A DNA stretch of 64,000 nucleotides from CBDIDH01 sp965277595 (lineage in GTDB: Bacteria > Planctomycetota > Planctomycetia > Isosphaerales > Isosphaeraceae): assembly GCA_965277595.1 (NCBI GenBank), contig CBDIDH010000001.1:1736001-1800000 (forward strand). The letters are read 5' to 3'. A program made the translations under genes and the position numbers. Below, one piece after another: positions 35,014-43,254 of this stretch. How positions within the stretch are numbered: the stretch's first letter is position 1; every line of letters begins with the position of its first letter. The notes under the pieces are model-generated. The model was given only the letters and a program-made list of their open reading frames with translations, did no database searches and was not told the DNA's origin.

Positions 35014-36533
35014 CCCGACCGGTGACGTCAGGTAAAGGAGCCGGGCACGCGACTCAAGGCGTCATCACGTCGGTGCGTGGTAGTGTGATCGATGTCCGGT
35101 TTGAAGACAGCTTGCCGCCCATCTACTCGTTGCTTTACGCGGGGGAGGGCACGCGGGTCGCCGTCGAGGTGCTGATGCAGCTCGATGAACATCACGTCCG
35201 CGGGATCGCGTTGAACCCCACGCAGGGTCTGGCGCGCGGCATGGCCGTGGAGGACACCGGCGGACCACTGAAGGTACCAGTGGGCAAGGGAATCCTTTCA
35301 CGAATGTTCGACGTCTTCGGGAATCCGATTGACCGCCAACCGGCGCCGACTGATGTGGAATGGCGCACCATCCATCGCGACCCACCGCCGCTGGCCAATC
35401 GCTCCACCAAGTCGGAAGTCTTTGAGACGGGCATCAAGGTCATCGACGTGCTCGTTCCCCTGGAGCGCGGCGGCAAGGCGGGTCTGTTTGGGGGCGCGGG
35501 CGTGGGCAAGACGGTGTTGCTCACCGAGATGATCCACAACATGGTCGGGCATCAAAAGGGTGTGAGCATGTTTTGCGGCATCGGCGAGCGCTGTCGCGAA
35601 GGGGAAGAGCTCTACCATGACATGAAAGAAGCCGGCGTCCTCCCGCACATGGTGTTGATGTTCGGCCAGATGAACGAGCCCCCGGGGGCAAGGTTCCGCG
35701 TGGGCCTGGCGGCCGTCACGATGGCCGAGTATTTCCGCGACGACGAGCACCGCGACGTGCTCCTGCTCATCGATAACATTTTTCGGTTCATCCAGGCCGG
35801 CATGGAGGTGTCGGGGTTGATGGGGCAGATGCCGTCGCGGCTGGGCTATCAACCAACGATGGGCACCGAGTTGTCGGGACTGGAGGAGCGCATCGCCAAC
35901 ACCGACACGGGCGCCATCACGTCCATCCAGGCCGTCTATGTGCCGGCGGACGACCTGACCGACCCGGCGGCCGTGCACACGTTCTCACACCTCTCGGCGT
36001 CGATCGTTCTCTCCCGCAAGCGGGCGAGCGAGGGACTGTACCCGGCCATCGATCTGCTGCAATCCAACTCGAAGATGGCAACGCCGTCCATCGTCGGTGA
36101 GCGGCATTATCTCCTGGCGCAAGAAATCCGGAAGACGCTGGCGCAATACGAGGAACTCAAAGACATTATTGCCATGCTCGGGATGGAGCAGCTCTCCCCG
36201 GAAGACCGTAACGTCGTCGGTCGCGCCCGCAGGCTCGAGCGATTTTTGACCCAGCCGTTCTTCGCGACCGAGCAGTTCAGTGGCATCAAGGGGAAGGACG
36301 TCAGCCTGAAGGACGCGATCGACGGCTGTGAGCGCATCCTGAACGACGAGTTCAAGGACTACCCGGAGAGTGCCTTTTACATGATCGGGTCGATCGACGA
36401 GGCGATCGAAAAGGCGAAGGGCGCCGGGTCCGCGGTCCCTGCCGATCCTGGCCCAAAACCCCAGGTTCAAGAGAAATCCCAGGCTGCCGCCAAACCGAAA
36501 CCGACAGCCGCTCAGGGAGTCAACAGCCATTAA
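35010..36533 (+). CDS. atpD: N-type ATPase subunit beta
   Basis: A 507-residue F1 beta subunit. The Walker A GGAGVGKT (around residue 162), GIGERCREGEELYHDMKE, MNEPPGARFRVGLAA, LLIDNIFRFIQAGMEVSGLM and the catalytic-site QPTMGTEL are present. The first gene of an operon in the order D-C-Q-R-B-E-F-A-G, which is the hallmark of N-ATPases, a laterally transferred form distinct from housekeeping F-ATPases. A Lys/Pro/Ala-rich tail of about 30 residues follows the conserved end. The start overlaps the rpiB stop; upstream frame extension is shadow. Confidence 0.95.
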   Translation: MTRPVTSGKGAGHATQGVITSVRGSVIDVRFEDSLPPIYSLLYAGEGTRVAVEVLMQLDEHHVRGIALNPTQGLARGMAVEDTGGPLKVPVGKGILSRMFDVFGNPIDRQPAPTDVEWRTIHRDPPPLANRSTKSEVFETGIKVIDVLVPLERGGKAGLFGGAGVGKTVLLTEMIHNMVGHQKGVSMFCGIGERCREGEELYHDMKEAGVLPHMVLMFGQMNEPPGARFRVGLAAVTMAEYFRDDEHRDVLLLIDNIFRFIQAGMEVSGLMGQMPSRLGYQPTMGTELSGLEERIANTDTGAITSIQAVYVPADDLTDPAAVHTFSHLSASIVLSRKRASEGLYPAIDLLQSNSKMATPSIVGERHYLLAQEIRKTLAQYEELKDIIAMLGMEQLSPEDRNVVGRARRLERFLTQPFFATEQFSGIKGKDVSLKDAIDGCERILNDEFKDYPESAFYMIGSIDEAIEKAKGAGSAVPADPGPKPQVQEKSQAAAKPKPTAAQGVNSH

Positions 36534-36918
36534 CCTCAAGGTTCTCCTTCCCTTCCAGATCTTCATCGAGAAAAAGGGCGTGCGACGGATCGTCGCCCAG
36601 GCGCCCCAGGGTTCCTTCGGGCTCCTGCCGCACCGACTCGACTGCGCGGCGGCCCTGGCGCCGGGGATTCTGACCTATGAAACGGAGTCGGAGGGCGAGG
36701 TTTATCTCGCCGTCGATCAGGGGGTTCTGGTCAAGGCGGGCATCGACGTCCTGGTCTCGGTGCGTGATGCGATCGGCGGGACGGACCTCGGCAAACTTCA
36801 CGAGGCGGTGAAGCGGAGGTTCCTCGACGTGGACGATCAGGAGAAGAGCGTTCGCTCGGTCCTCGCGAAGATGGAGAGCGGATTCATCCGTCGCTTCATG
36901 GAATTTCAACATGAATAA
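36529..36918 (+). CDS. atpC: N-type ATPase subunit epsilon, likely ATT start
   Basis: About 129 residues. Homology begins right after an ATT codon at 36529-36531 overlapping the atpD stop: NLKVLLPFQIFIEKKGVRRI is the normal beginning of N-ATPase epsilon. No ATG, GTG or TTG lies in frame in the correct place; the first GTG (36580) would cut off 17 conserved residues. GGGAG lies ten bases before the ATT. I therefore infer a rare ATT start with coupling to atpD. The rest (GSFGLLPHRLDCAAALAPGI, LTYETESEGEVYLAVDQGVL) is standard for the subunit. Automatic annotation may use 36580. Confidence 0.82.
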   Translation: MNLKVLLPFQIFIEKKGVRRIVAQAPQGSFGLLPHRLDCAAALAPGILTYETESEGEVYLAVDQGVLVKAGIDVLVSVRDAIGGTDLGKLHEAVKRRFLDVDDQEKSVRSVLAKMESGFIRRFMEFQHE

Positions 36919-37240
36919 AAGCGATAGAACAAATGGCGCAAACAACGAGTCGCCTTTCAGCCGACAGGTCGGCGCACAGGCCGCGCGCAAGCTGAAGGCG
37001 CGGCGCGGGGGGACGAAGAGCGTCTGGTTCGGCCTGGGCATGTCCGGGTTGATCGGGTGGACGGTGACGGTCCCGACCCTGATCGGCGCGGCACTCGGGA
37101 TCTGGATCGACCGGCGCTACCCGACTCCGTATTCATGGACACTGATGCTGCTCCTCATCGGTTTGATAGTCGGCTGCCTCAACGCCTGGCATTGGGTCAA
37201 CCTGGAATCCAAGGAAATCCAGGAGGATCTCGATGAGTGA
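36911..37240 (+). CDS. atpQ: N-type ATPase subunit AtpQ (AtpI/AtpZ-like)
   Basis: A 109-residue protein with two membrane segments (GLIGWTVTVPTLIGAALGIW and SWTLMLLLIGLIVGCLNAWH). The N-terminus is hydrophilic with a basic stretch (ARKLKARRGG). It occupies the Q position of the N-ATPase order and matches the AtpI/AtpZ family thought to help Na+ or Mg2+ handling and c-ring assembly. The start overlaps the atpC stop by eight bases and its stop overlaps the atpR start. Confidence 0.88.
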   Translation: MNKSDRTNGANNESPFSRQVGAQAARKLKARRGGTKSVWFGLGMSGLIGWTVTVPTLIGAALGIWIDRRYPTPYSWTLMLLLIGLIVGCLNAWHWVNLESKEIQEDLDE

Positions 37241-37559
37241 CATGCCGTCTCTCACCTTGTCGCTCCTTGCCGGCGCCTTCCTCGGTGCGATTTTCTTCGG
37301 CGGGCTCTGGTGGACGATCCAGAAGGCTCTCACGTCCGGGAGCCCGGCGCTCTGGTTCGTCGGGAGCCTCCTGTTGCGAACCTGCCTGGTTCTGACGGGA
37401 TTCTATCTGGTTTCTCAGGGCCACTGGTCCAGGCTTGTCGCGTGCCTGCTGGGATTTCTGATCGCGCGACTCATCGTTGTCAAGCGGCTCGCGCGGGCGC
37501 CGGCGGAAGAGCCGACTCGAATGGAAATGGAGGCCGGCAATGCGCATCAGCCCCGATGA
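37233..37559 (+). CDS. atpR: N-type ATPase subunit AtpR
   Basis: A 108-residue protein with three membrane segments (TLSLLAGAFLGAIFFGGLWW, WFVGSLLLRTCLVLTGFYLV, RLVACLLGFLIARLIVVKRL). Conserved membrane-embedded arginine (LLLRT and the following RL) matches AtpR, a subunit unique to N-ATPases and proposed to act during assembly of the c-ring. It overlaps both neighbours. Confidence 0.88.
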   Translation: MSDMPSLTLSLLAGAFLGAIFFGGLWWTIQKALTSGSPALWFVGSLLLRTCLVLTGFYLVSQGHWSRLVACLLGFLIARLIVVKRLARAPAEEPTRMEMEAGNAHQPR

Positions 37560-38211
37560 ACTGGTCTTCTGGCGGTACGGCTTTCTCGTGCTCAACAGCA
37601 CGATCGTCACGACCTGGGCGTTGATGCTCGTCATGACTGTCGGGTCCAAGCTGATCACTCGTAAGCTCGCGACCGAAGGGCCGATCACACGCTGGCAAGG
37701 CGCCCTTGAAATCGTGGTCACCACGATTCAGGAACAGATCAAGGAGGTGGGCCTACAGCATCCGGAGAAATATCTCGGCTTCATCGGCACCTTGTTCCTG
37801 TTCATCGCGGTGTCCAACCTCTGCACGATTCTCCCCTGGTACGATTCACCGACCGGGTCACTCTCGACGACCGCGGCGCTGGCGATGTGCGTGTTTGTCG
37901 CCGTGCCGGTCTACGGTATCGAACAGCAAGGGCTGGGCGGTTACCTCAAGTCCTACCTGAAGCCCACGTTCATCATGCTGCCGTTCAACCTCATCAGCGA
38001 GGTCTCGCGCACGCTGGCCTTGGCCGTCCGCCTCTTCGGCAACATGATGAGCGGTACGATGATCATCGCCATCTTGCTGACGATCACGCCCCTCATCTTC
38101 CCGATCATCATGAACCTGCTCGGCCTGCTGACCGGCATGGTACAGGCTTACATTTTCAGCATCCTCGCCACGGTTTACATCGCGGCCGCCACGCGAACCC
38201 GCGGGGATTGA
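37540..38211 (+). CDS. atpB: N-type ATPase subunit a
   Basis: A 223-residue Fo subunit a with five or six membrane segments. The family hallmark is FNLISEVSRTLALAVRLFGN, containing the essential arginine, followed by MMSGTMIIAILLTI. Internal ATG at 37540 is chosen; the frame is open upstream inside atpR but the 20-base overlap start fits homologous N-terminus (MRISPDELVFWRYGFLVLN). It forms the ion channel with the c-ring. Confidence 0.93.
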   Translation: MRISPDELVFWRYGFLVLNSTIVTTWALMLVMTVGSKLITRKLATEGPITRWQGALEIVVTTIQEQIKEVGLQHPEKYLGFIGTLFLFIAVSNLCTILPWYDSPTGSLSTTAALAMCVFVAVPVYGIEQQGLGGYLKSYLKPTFIMLPFNLISEVSRTLALAVRLFGNMMSGTMIIAILLTITPLIFPIIMNLLGLLTGMVQAYIFSILATVYIAAATRTRGD

Positions 38212-38242
38212 GATAAGACCACACCCAACGAAAGGGACGCCG

Positions 38243-38524
38243 ATGAACGCCTCGACTTACATCGCGATGGCTTCGATCATCACCGCCGGCCTCACGATCG
38301 CCATCGGGAGTATCTCCCCCGCGCTCGGTGAGGGAAAGGCCGTCTCGACGGCCTTGAGTTCGCTGGCACAGCAGCCCGATGCCTCCTCCACCATCACACG
38401 GACCTTGTTCGTGGGCCTGGCGATGATCGAATCGATCGCGATCTACTGCTTCGTGGTCTCGATGATCCTCATCTTCGCCAACCCGTTCTGGAATCACGTG
38501 ATCGCCCAAACCACGGGGAAGTGA
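38243..38524 (+). CDS. atpE: N-type ATPase subunit c, Na+-type ligands
   Basis: A 93-residue two-helix proteolipid. Helix one carries SPALGEGKAVSTAL and helix two AMIESIAIYCFVV. The ion-binding glutamate is in ESIAIY; the adjacent serine and the tyrosine four residues further match Na+-binding c-subunits, and the glutamate in helix one (LGEG) takes the place of the glutamine of classical Na+ types, as reported for N-ATPases. Sodium coupling is therefore the better prediction. AAAGGGACG precedes the ATG. Confidence 0.93.
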   Translation: MNASTYIAMASIITAGLTIAIGSISPALGEGKAVSTALSSLAQQPDASSTITRTLFVGLAMIESIAIYCFVVSMILIFANPFWNHVIAQTTGK

Positions 38525-38527
38525 GCC

Positions 38528-39436
38528 ATGCTTAACGGTTGGTTCACGATCGCCGCCCAGGCCGTCAACTTCCTCATCCTCGTGTGGTTGTTGAAGCGGT
38601 TCCTGTACAAACCCATCCTCCACGCCATCGACGAACGCGAGAAGGGGATCGCCGCCCAGCTCGCGGGGGCCGAGGCGAAGAAGGCGGAAGCGCAAAAAGA
38701 GCGCGACGACTTTCAGCACAAGAACGAGGTCTTCGACAAGGAGCGTAAGGCGCTCTTTGTCAAGGCCACGGACGAGGCCAAGGCCGAACGCCAGCGGCTC
38801 CTCGACGAGGCTCGAAAGGATGCCGATGCCTTGCGCGCCAAACGCCAGGAGGCGTTGCGAATTGAACAACGCAACCTCAATCAAGACATCATCCGCTGGA
38901 CCCAGAAGCAAGTCTTTGCCATCACGCGAAAGACGCTGGCGGACCTTGCCACCGCAAGCGTCGAGGAACAGATGAGCGAGGTCTTCGTCCGCCGCGTGCG
39001 CGCGCTGACCGGGGCGGACAAGGATCAGCTGGCGACCGCCTTCAAAACGTCCAATCACACGGTGAGCGTGCATAGCGTGTTCGACCTACCACCGGCACAG
39101 CGCGGCGCGATCGAAAGCGCGATCAAGGAAACGTTCGCCCCGGACGCTCATGTCCAGTTCGAGACCGCGCCGGAGCTGGTCAGCGGTATCGAACTTTCCA
39201 CCAACGGACAGAAGGTGGCCTGGAGCATCGCGGATTATCTCGCGACGCTGGAAAAGAGCGCCGTCGAACTCTTGCGCGTGGAAGACAAACCCGAGCCCAA
39301 GGCCGAAGACAAACCCGAGCCGGACGTGAAGCCCACGGCCGAAGTCAAACCGAAGTCGGACGCGAAGCCCGAGCCCAAGGCGAACGGCAAGCCCGAGCTT
39401 GAACCGGCGTCCTCGTCCCCAAAGGGGGGGCAATGA
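38528..39436 (+). CDS. atpF: N-type ATPase b subunit with delta-like C-terminus
   Basis: A 302-residue protein. Residues 1-~30 anchor it (TIAAQAVNFLILVWLLKRFL), ~40-130 form the long charged stator helix, and ~140-240 resemble the OSCP/delta subunit (VRRVRALTGADKDQLATAFK, APELVSGIELSTNGQKVAWS). This agrees with N-ATPases, which lack a separate atpH; none is found here. The last ~55 residues are a Lys/Pro/Glu-rich repeat tail (KPEPKAEDKPEPDVKP) not expected in the family. Its stop overlaps the atpA start. Confidence 0.92.
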   Translation: MLNGWFTIAAQAVNFLILVWLLKRFLYKPILHAIDEREKGIAAQLAGAEAKKAEAQKERDDFQHKNEVFDKERKALFVKATDEAKAERQRLLDEARKDADALRAKRQEALRIEQRNLNQDIIRWTQKQVFAITRKTLADLATASVEEQMSEVFVRRVRALTGADKDQLATAFKTSNHTVSVHSVFDLPPAQRGAIESAIKETFAPDAHVQFETAPELVSGIELSTNGQKVAWSIADYLATLEKSAVELLRVEDKPEPKAEDKPEPDVKPTAEVKPKSDAKPEPKANGKPELEPASSSPKGGQ

Positions 39437-40992
39437 ACAACACGCCTGATGGTCTGCACGCCATGTTTGACCAGGCGTTCGCGGGTATCAGCCGGACGCT
39501 GGACGCGTTCACGCCGCGGATGACGCCGCGCGAGGTGGGCACGATCACGAGCGTCTCGATCGGCATCGCCAAGGTCTCGGGCCTTCCGGGGGTGGGCTTT
39601 GACGAGCTGGTGAAGTTTCCCGGCGACCTGTACGGCATCGCGTTCAACGTCGACTCGGACGAGATCGGCGTCGTGCTCCTTGGAGGGTGCGAGCACCTGC
39701 ACGCGGGCGACGAGGTCGAGCGTACGGGGCGTGTCATGGACGTGCCGGTAGGCGACGGTCTGATCGGGCGCGTCATCGACCCGTTGGGCGCGCCGCTCGA
39801 CGGCAAAGGGCCAGTCGCCTCCGGTCACCGTTTGCCCATCGAACGCCCTGCCCGGCCGATCATGGACCGTGCCCCGGTCACCGCGCCGCTGGAGACCGGC
39901 ATCATCGTCATCGACGCCCTGATCCCGATCGGCCGCGGCCAGCGCGAACTGATCCTCGGCGACCGCCAAACCGGCAAGTCCGCCATCGCGATCGACACCA
40001 TCTTGAACCAGCGCGATCAGGACGTGCTTTGCGTCTACTGCGCCATCGGCCAGCGGGCGTCCGCCGTCGCCAAGGTCGTCGCCACCCTCCGCGAGAACGG
40101 GGCGATGGATTACACGGTCGTCGTCGTGACCGAAGGCAACGACCCCCCCGGTCTCACCTTCATCGCCCCCTACGCCGCGACGAGCATCGCGGAGCATTTC
40201 ATGGAAGCGGGCCGGGACGTTCTCATCGTCTATGACGACCTGACCCACCACGCCCGCGCCTACCGTGAGCTTTCGCTTCTGCTGCGCCGCCCGCCCGGTC
40301 GCGAGGCGTTTCCCGGCGACATCTTTTACATCCACTCGCGGCTCCTGGAGCGCTCCACGCACCTCCGCGACGACCTCCACGGCGGCTCGCTCACCGCCTT
40401 GCCCGTCATCGAGACCGAGGCGCAGAACATCTCCGCGTACATTCCCACCAACCTGATCTCGATCACGGACGGTCAGATCTACACGTCGCCGACTCTCTTC
40501 GAACTGGGTGTCCTTCCCGCCGTCGACGTCGGCAAGTCGGTCTCTCGCGTCGGCGGCAAGGCGCAGCGGGCGGCTTACCGGGCGGTGGCCGGCGACCTCA
40601 AGCTCGCGTACGCGCAGTTCACCGAGCTGGAATCCTTCGCCAAGTTCGGCACGCGGCTCGACGACCACACCCGCAAGATCATCGACCACGGCCAGCGAAT
40701 CCGGGCCGTCCTCATCCAACCTGAGCTCCAACCGGCGTCCGTCGACGAACAGATCGTCATCCTCGTGGCATTGACCGGGGGCCTGCTGGACGGTGTGCCG
40801 GTCGCCAAGGTGCGGGATGCCGAGCACGCCATGAGGAAGGCGGTCGCGGACGTACCGGCCGAGGTCCGTAAGCGCTTTTCCTCGAACGAGACGCTGAGCG
40901 ACGAGGACCGCGAGGCGATCCTGAAAGTCGTCGGCGATGCGATCGCGCCTTTTCAGCCGACACCGGTCGCCAAACCCGGGAAGACACCATGA
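39433..40992 (+). CDS. atpA: N-type ATPase subunit alpha
   Basis: A 519-residue F1 alpha subunit with nucleotide-binding site GDRQTGKSAIAIDTI (from about residue 176), IERPARPIMDR, GRDVLIVYDDLTHHARAYRE, LLRRPPGREAFPGDIF and TDGQIYTSPTLFELGVLPAV. Length is near the family norm. It overlaps atpF and atpG by four bases each. Confidence 0.95.
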   Translation: MNNTPDGLHAMFDQAFAGISRTLDAFTPRMTPREVGTITSVSIGIAKVSGLPGVGFDELVKFPGDLYGIAFNVDSDEIGVVLLGGCEHLHAGDEVERTGRVMDVPVGDGLIGRVIDPLGAPLDGKGPVASGHRLPIERPARPIMDRAPVTAPLETGIIVIDALIPIGRGQRELILGDRQTGKSAIAIDTILNQRDQDVLCVYCAIGQRASAVAKVVATLRENGAMDYTVVVVTEGNDPPGLTFIAPYAATSIAEHFMEAGRDVLIVYDDLTHHARAYRELSLLLRRPPGREAFPGDIFYIHSRLLERSTHLRDDLHGGSLTALPVIETEAQNISAYIPTNLISITDGQIYTSPTLFELGVLPAVDVGKSVSRVGGKAQRAAYRAVAGDLKLAYAQFTELESFAKFGTRLDDHTRKIIDHGQRIRAVLIQPELQPASVDEQIVILVALTGGLLDGVPVAKVRDAEHAMRKAVADVPAEVRKRFSSNETLSDEDREAILKVVGDAIAPFQPTPVAKPGKTP

Positions 40993-41882
40993 GCGATACC
41001 CTGGCGAGCCTGCGCCGCAAGATCAGCGGGGCGGGTGATCTGAAATCGGTGGTCCGCTCGATGAAGGCGCTGGCCGCGTCGAGCATCGGACAGTATGAGA
41101 AGTCGGTGCTGGCGCTCGCGGACTATGAACGCACCGTGGAGTTGGGCCTGGCCGTGTGCTTGAGGAATCGCGAAGCCGACGCCGGGCGAGCCGGAAAGCC
41201 AGGCGCCGGCTCGGAGGCGGTGCGCGCCATCGTCTTCGGCTCGGACCAGGGGCTGGTCGGCCAGTTCAATGATGTCCTGGCGGATTTTGTCGCCAAGGCG
41301 CTCGAGCCTCTGCCTGGCGAAAAGAAGGTCTGGGCCGTCGGCGAGCGCATTCAATCGCGGCTGGCGGACGCCGGTCTCACTCCGGTTGGTCATTTCACCG
41401 TCCCGACGTCCGTCAACGCCATCACGCCGCTCGTCGGACAGATCCTCGTGGAAAGCGAAGCGCATCAAGCCGAGGGCGAGATCGTTCAACTTTACCTGTT
41501 TCACAACCGCCCCAGTTCCGGGGCGGCTTATGAACCCGTCAGCCAACGCCTGTTGCCCCTGGACGATTCCTGGGCACTCAAACTGTCCCGTCTCCCCTGG
41601 CCGACCAGAAACCTGCCCGAGGTGATCGGCGGCCGTGAGCGGACGTTGCGGGCACTCGTCCGGGAGTATCTCTTCGTCTCGCTCTTCAAGGCGTGCGCCG
41701 AATCGTTGGCGGCCGAGAACGCGAGCCGGCTAGCCGCCATGCAGCGGGCGGAGAAAAACATCGACGAACTCGTGGGAAACCTGAACCAGACGTTCCGCCG
41801 CCTCCGGCAGAGTTCCATCGACGAGGAGTTATTCGACGTCCTCTCCGGCTACGAATCCTTGTCGAAAACGAAATCGCGCTGA
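40989..41882 (+). CDS. atpG: N-type ATPase subunit gamma
   Basis: A 297-residue rotor shaft subunit. The N-terminal helix (SLRRKISGAGDLKSVVRSMK) and the C-terminal helix (ASRLAAMQRAEKNIDELVGN, LNQTFRRLRQSSIDEELFDV) fit gamma subunits. The middle is diverged, as usual in N-ATPases. It closes the atpDCQRBEFAG operon. The 56-bp gap to ackA contains a short GTGAC tandem repeat. Confidence 0.92.
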   Translation: MSDTLASLRRKISGAGDLKSVVRSMKALAASSIGQYEKSVLALADYERTVELGLAVCLRNREADAGRAGKPGAGSEAVRAIVFGSDQGLVGQFNDVLADFVAKALEPLPGEKKVWAVGERIQSRLADAGLTPVGHFTVPTSVNAITPLVGQILVESEAHQAEGEIVQLYLFHNRPSSGAAYEPVSQRLLPLDDSWALKLSRLPWPTRNLPEVIGGRERTLRALVREYLFVSLFKACAESLAAENASRLAAMQRAEKNIDELVGNLNQTFRRLRQSSIDEELFDVLSGYESLSKTKSR

Positions 41883-41938
41883 GGTGCGACGTGACGTGAC
41901 GTGACGAGAGAATCGATCCACGTATTAAAGGCAAGGCG

Positions 41939-43201
41939 ATGAGCCCATTAAAAGATCGCGTTTTGAACCCCACGGGTGCTTCCGTGGCCGAGACCGTCGG
42001 GTCCGTGAGCCCGCGAGGTACCCGCATCCTGGCGATCAACGGCGGATCGTCGAGCCTCAAGTTCGCCCTCTTTGATCGGGCCGATCCGCCCGCGCGGCTG
42101 CTCTCGGGGCGGGTCGATCGGATCGGGCTGAAGGACGCCCGGTGGGTCGTGGACCCTGTCGGAAGTGGTCCCGGAGAAGACCGTCGGGTCGAGGCCCCGG
42201 ACCAGAACGCGGCCGTCCGGCTGCTGATGGATTGGCTCGAACATTCAGTGGGGTTCACGGAGATTGCCGCGATCGGGCATCGTGTCGTTCACGGGGGAAG
42301 TCGCTACCACGAACCCGAACGCGTCACGGCGGATCTGCTCGTCGAATTGCGCGGAATCTGTTCGTACGACCCGGATCACCTGCCGGGCGAGATCGGGTTG
42401 ATCGAGGCCTTTCGCCGCCGACTTCCCGATCTGCTCCAGGTCGCCTGCTTTGACACCGCCTTCCATCACGACATGCCGCGCGTCGCCCAGATCGTGCCGA
42501 TCCCCAGGCGGTACGCGGCCGAGGGGGTCCGTCGCTATGGCTTTCACGGACTCTCGTATGAGTATCTGATGGGGGAACTGGCCCGCGTCGCCGGGCCGGA
42601 CGAGGCGCGGGGGCGGGTGATTCTCGCGCACCTTGGCTCGGGCGCGAGCATGGCGGCCGTCCGACAGGGCCATTCCATCGACACGACGATGGGCTTCACG
42701 CCGGCCTCCGGGCTGGTCATGGGGACGCGCGCGGGCGACCTCGACCCGGGCCTGGTCCGATTCCTCTCGCAAGCCGATGGGATGACGGCCGATCAATTTG
42801 ACAACCTGGTGAATCACGAGTCCGGCCTGCTCGGCGTCTCGGAGACCAGCTCCGACGTCCGCGACCTCCTGGCACGGCGGGAAGGCGACGTCCGGGCGGC
42901 CGAGGCGATCGAATTGTTTTGCTACCAGGCCAAGAACTGGATTGGCGCCTTCGCCGCCGCGCTCGGCGGGCTTGATTCCCTGGTCTTCGCCGGGGGGATC
43001 GGCGAGAACGCGCCCGAGATCCGCCGCCGCATCTGTGACGGCCTGGGGTTCCTCGGCATCGCCATCGATGCGGAGCGAAACGCATCCGGCGCCCTCCTGA
43101 TCTCGACCGACGACGGGCCGGCCAAGGTCCGGGTCATCCGCACCGACGAGGAGTTGGTGATCGCCAGGGCCGCGGCTCGACTCGCGGGCAGGCCGTCGTA
43201 A
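41939..43201 (+). CDS. ackA: Acetate kinase
   Basis: A 420-residue ASKHA-fold kinase converting acetyl-phosphate and ADP to acetate and ATP. Motifs: LAINGGSSSLKFALFD (after a 27-residue N-terminal extension), GHRVVHGG, CFDTAFHHDMP, RYGFHGLSYEYL, AHLGSGASMAAVRQG and FAGGIGENAPEIRRR. The extension before the conserved start is longer than in typical AckA; a later start is possible. Placed directly before the phosphoketolase gene, which makes its substrate. Confidence 0.95.
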   Translation: MSPLKDRVLNPTGASVAETVGSVSPRGTRILAINGGSSSLKFALFDRADPPARLLSGRVDRIGLKDARWVVDPVGSGPGEDRRVEAPDQNAAVRLLMDWLEHSVGFTEIAAIGHRVVHGGSRYHEPERVTADLLVELRGICSYDPDHLPGEIGLIEAFRRRLPDLLQVACFDTAFHHDMPRVAQIVPIPRRYAAEGVRRYGFHGLSYEYLMGELARVAGPDEARGRVILAHLGSGASMAAVRQGHSIDTTMGFTPASGLVMGTRAGDLDPGLVRFLSQADGMTADQFDNLVNHESGLLGVSETSSDVRDLLARREGDVRAAEAIELFCYQAKNWIGAFAAALGGLDSLVFAGGIGENAPEIRRRICDGLGFLGIAIDAERNASGALLISTDDGPAKVRVIRTDEELVIARAAARLAGRPS

Positions 43202-43254
43202 CGACCCGTCACCCACGAATTCACACCGATCGTACCTGATGGAGGAACTAGTCG

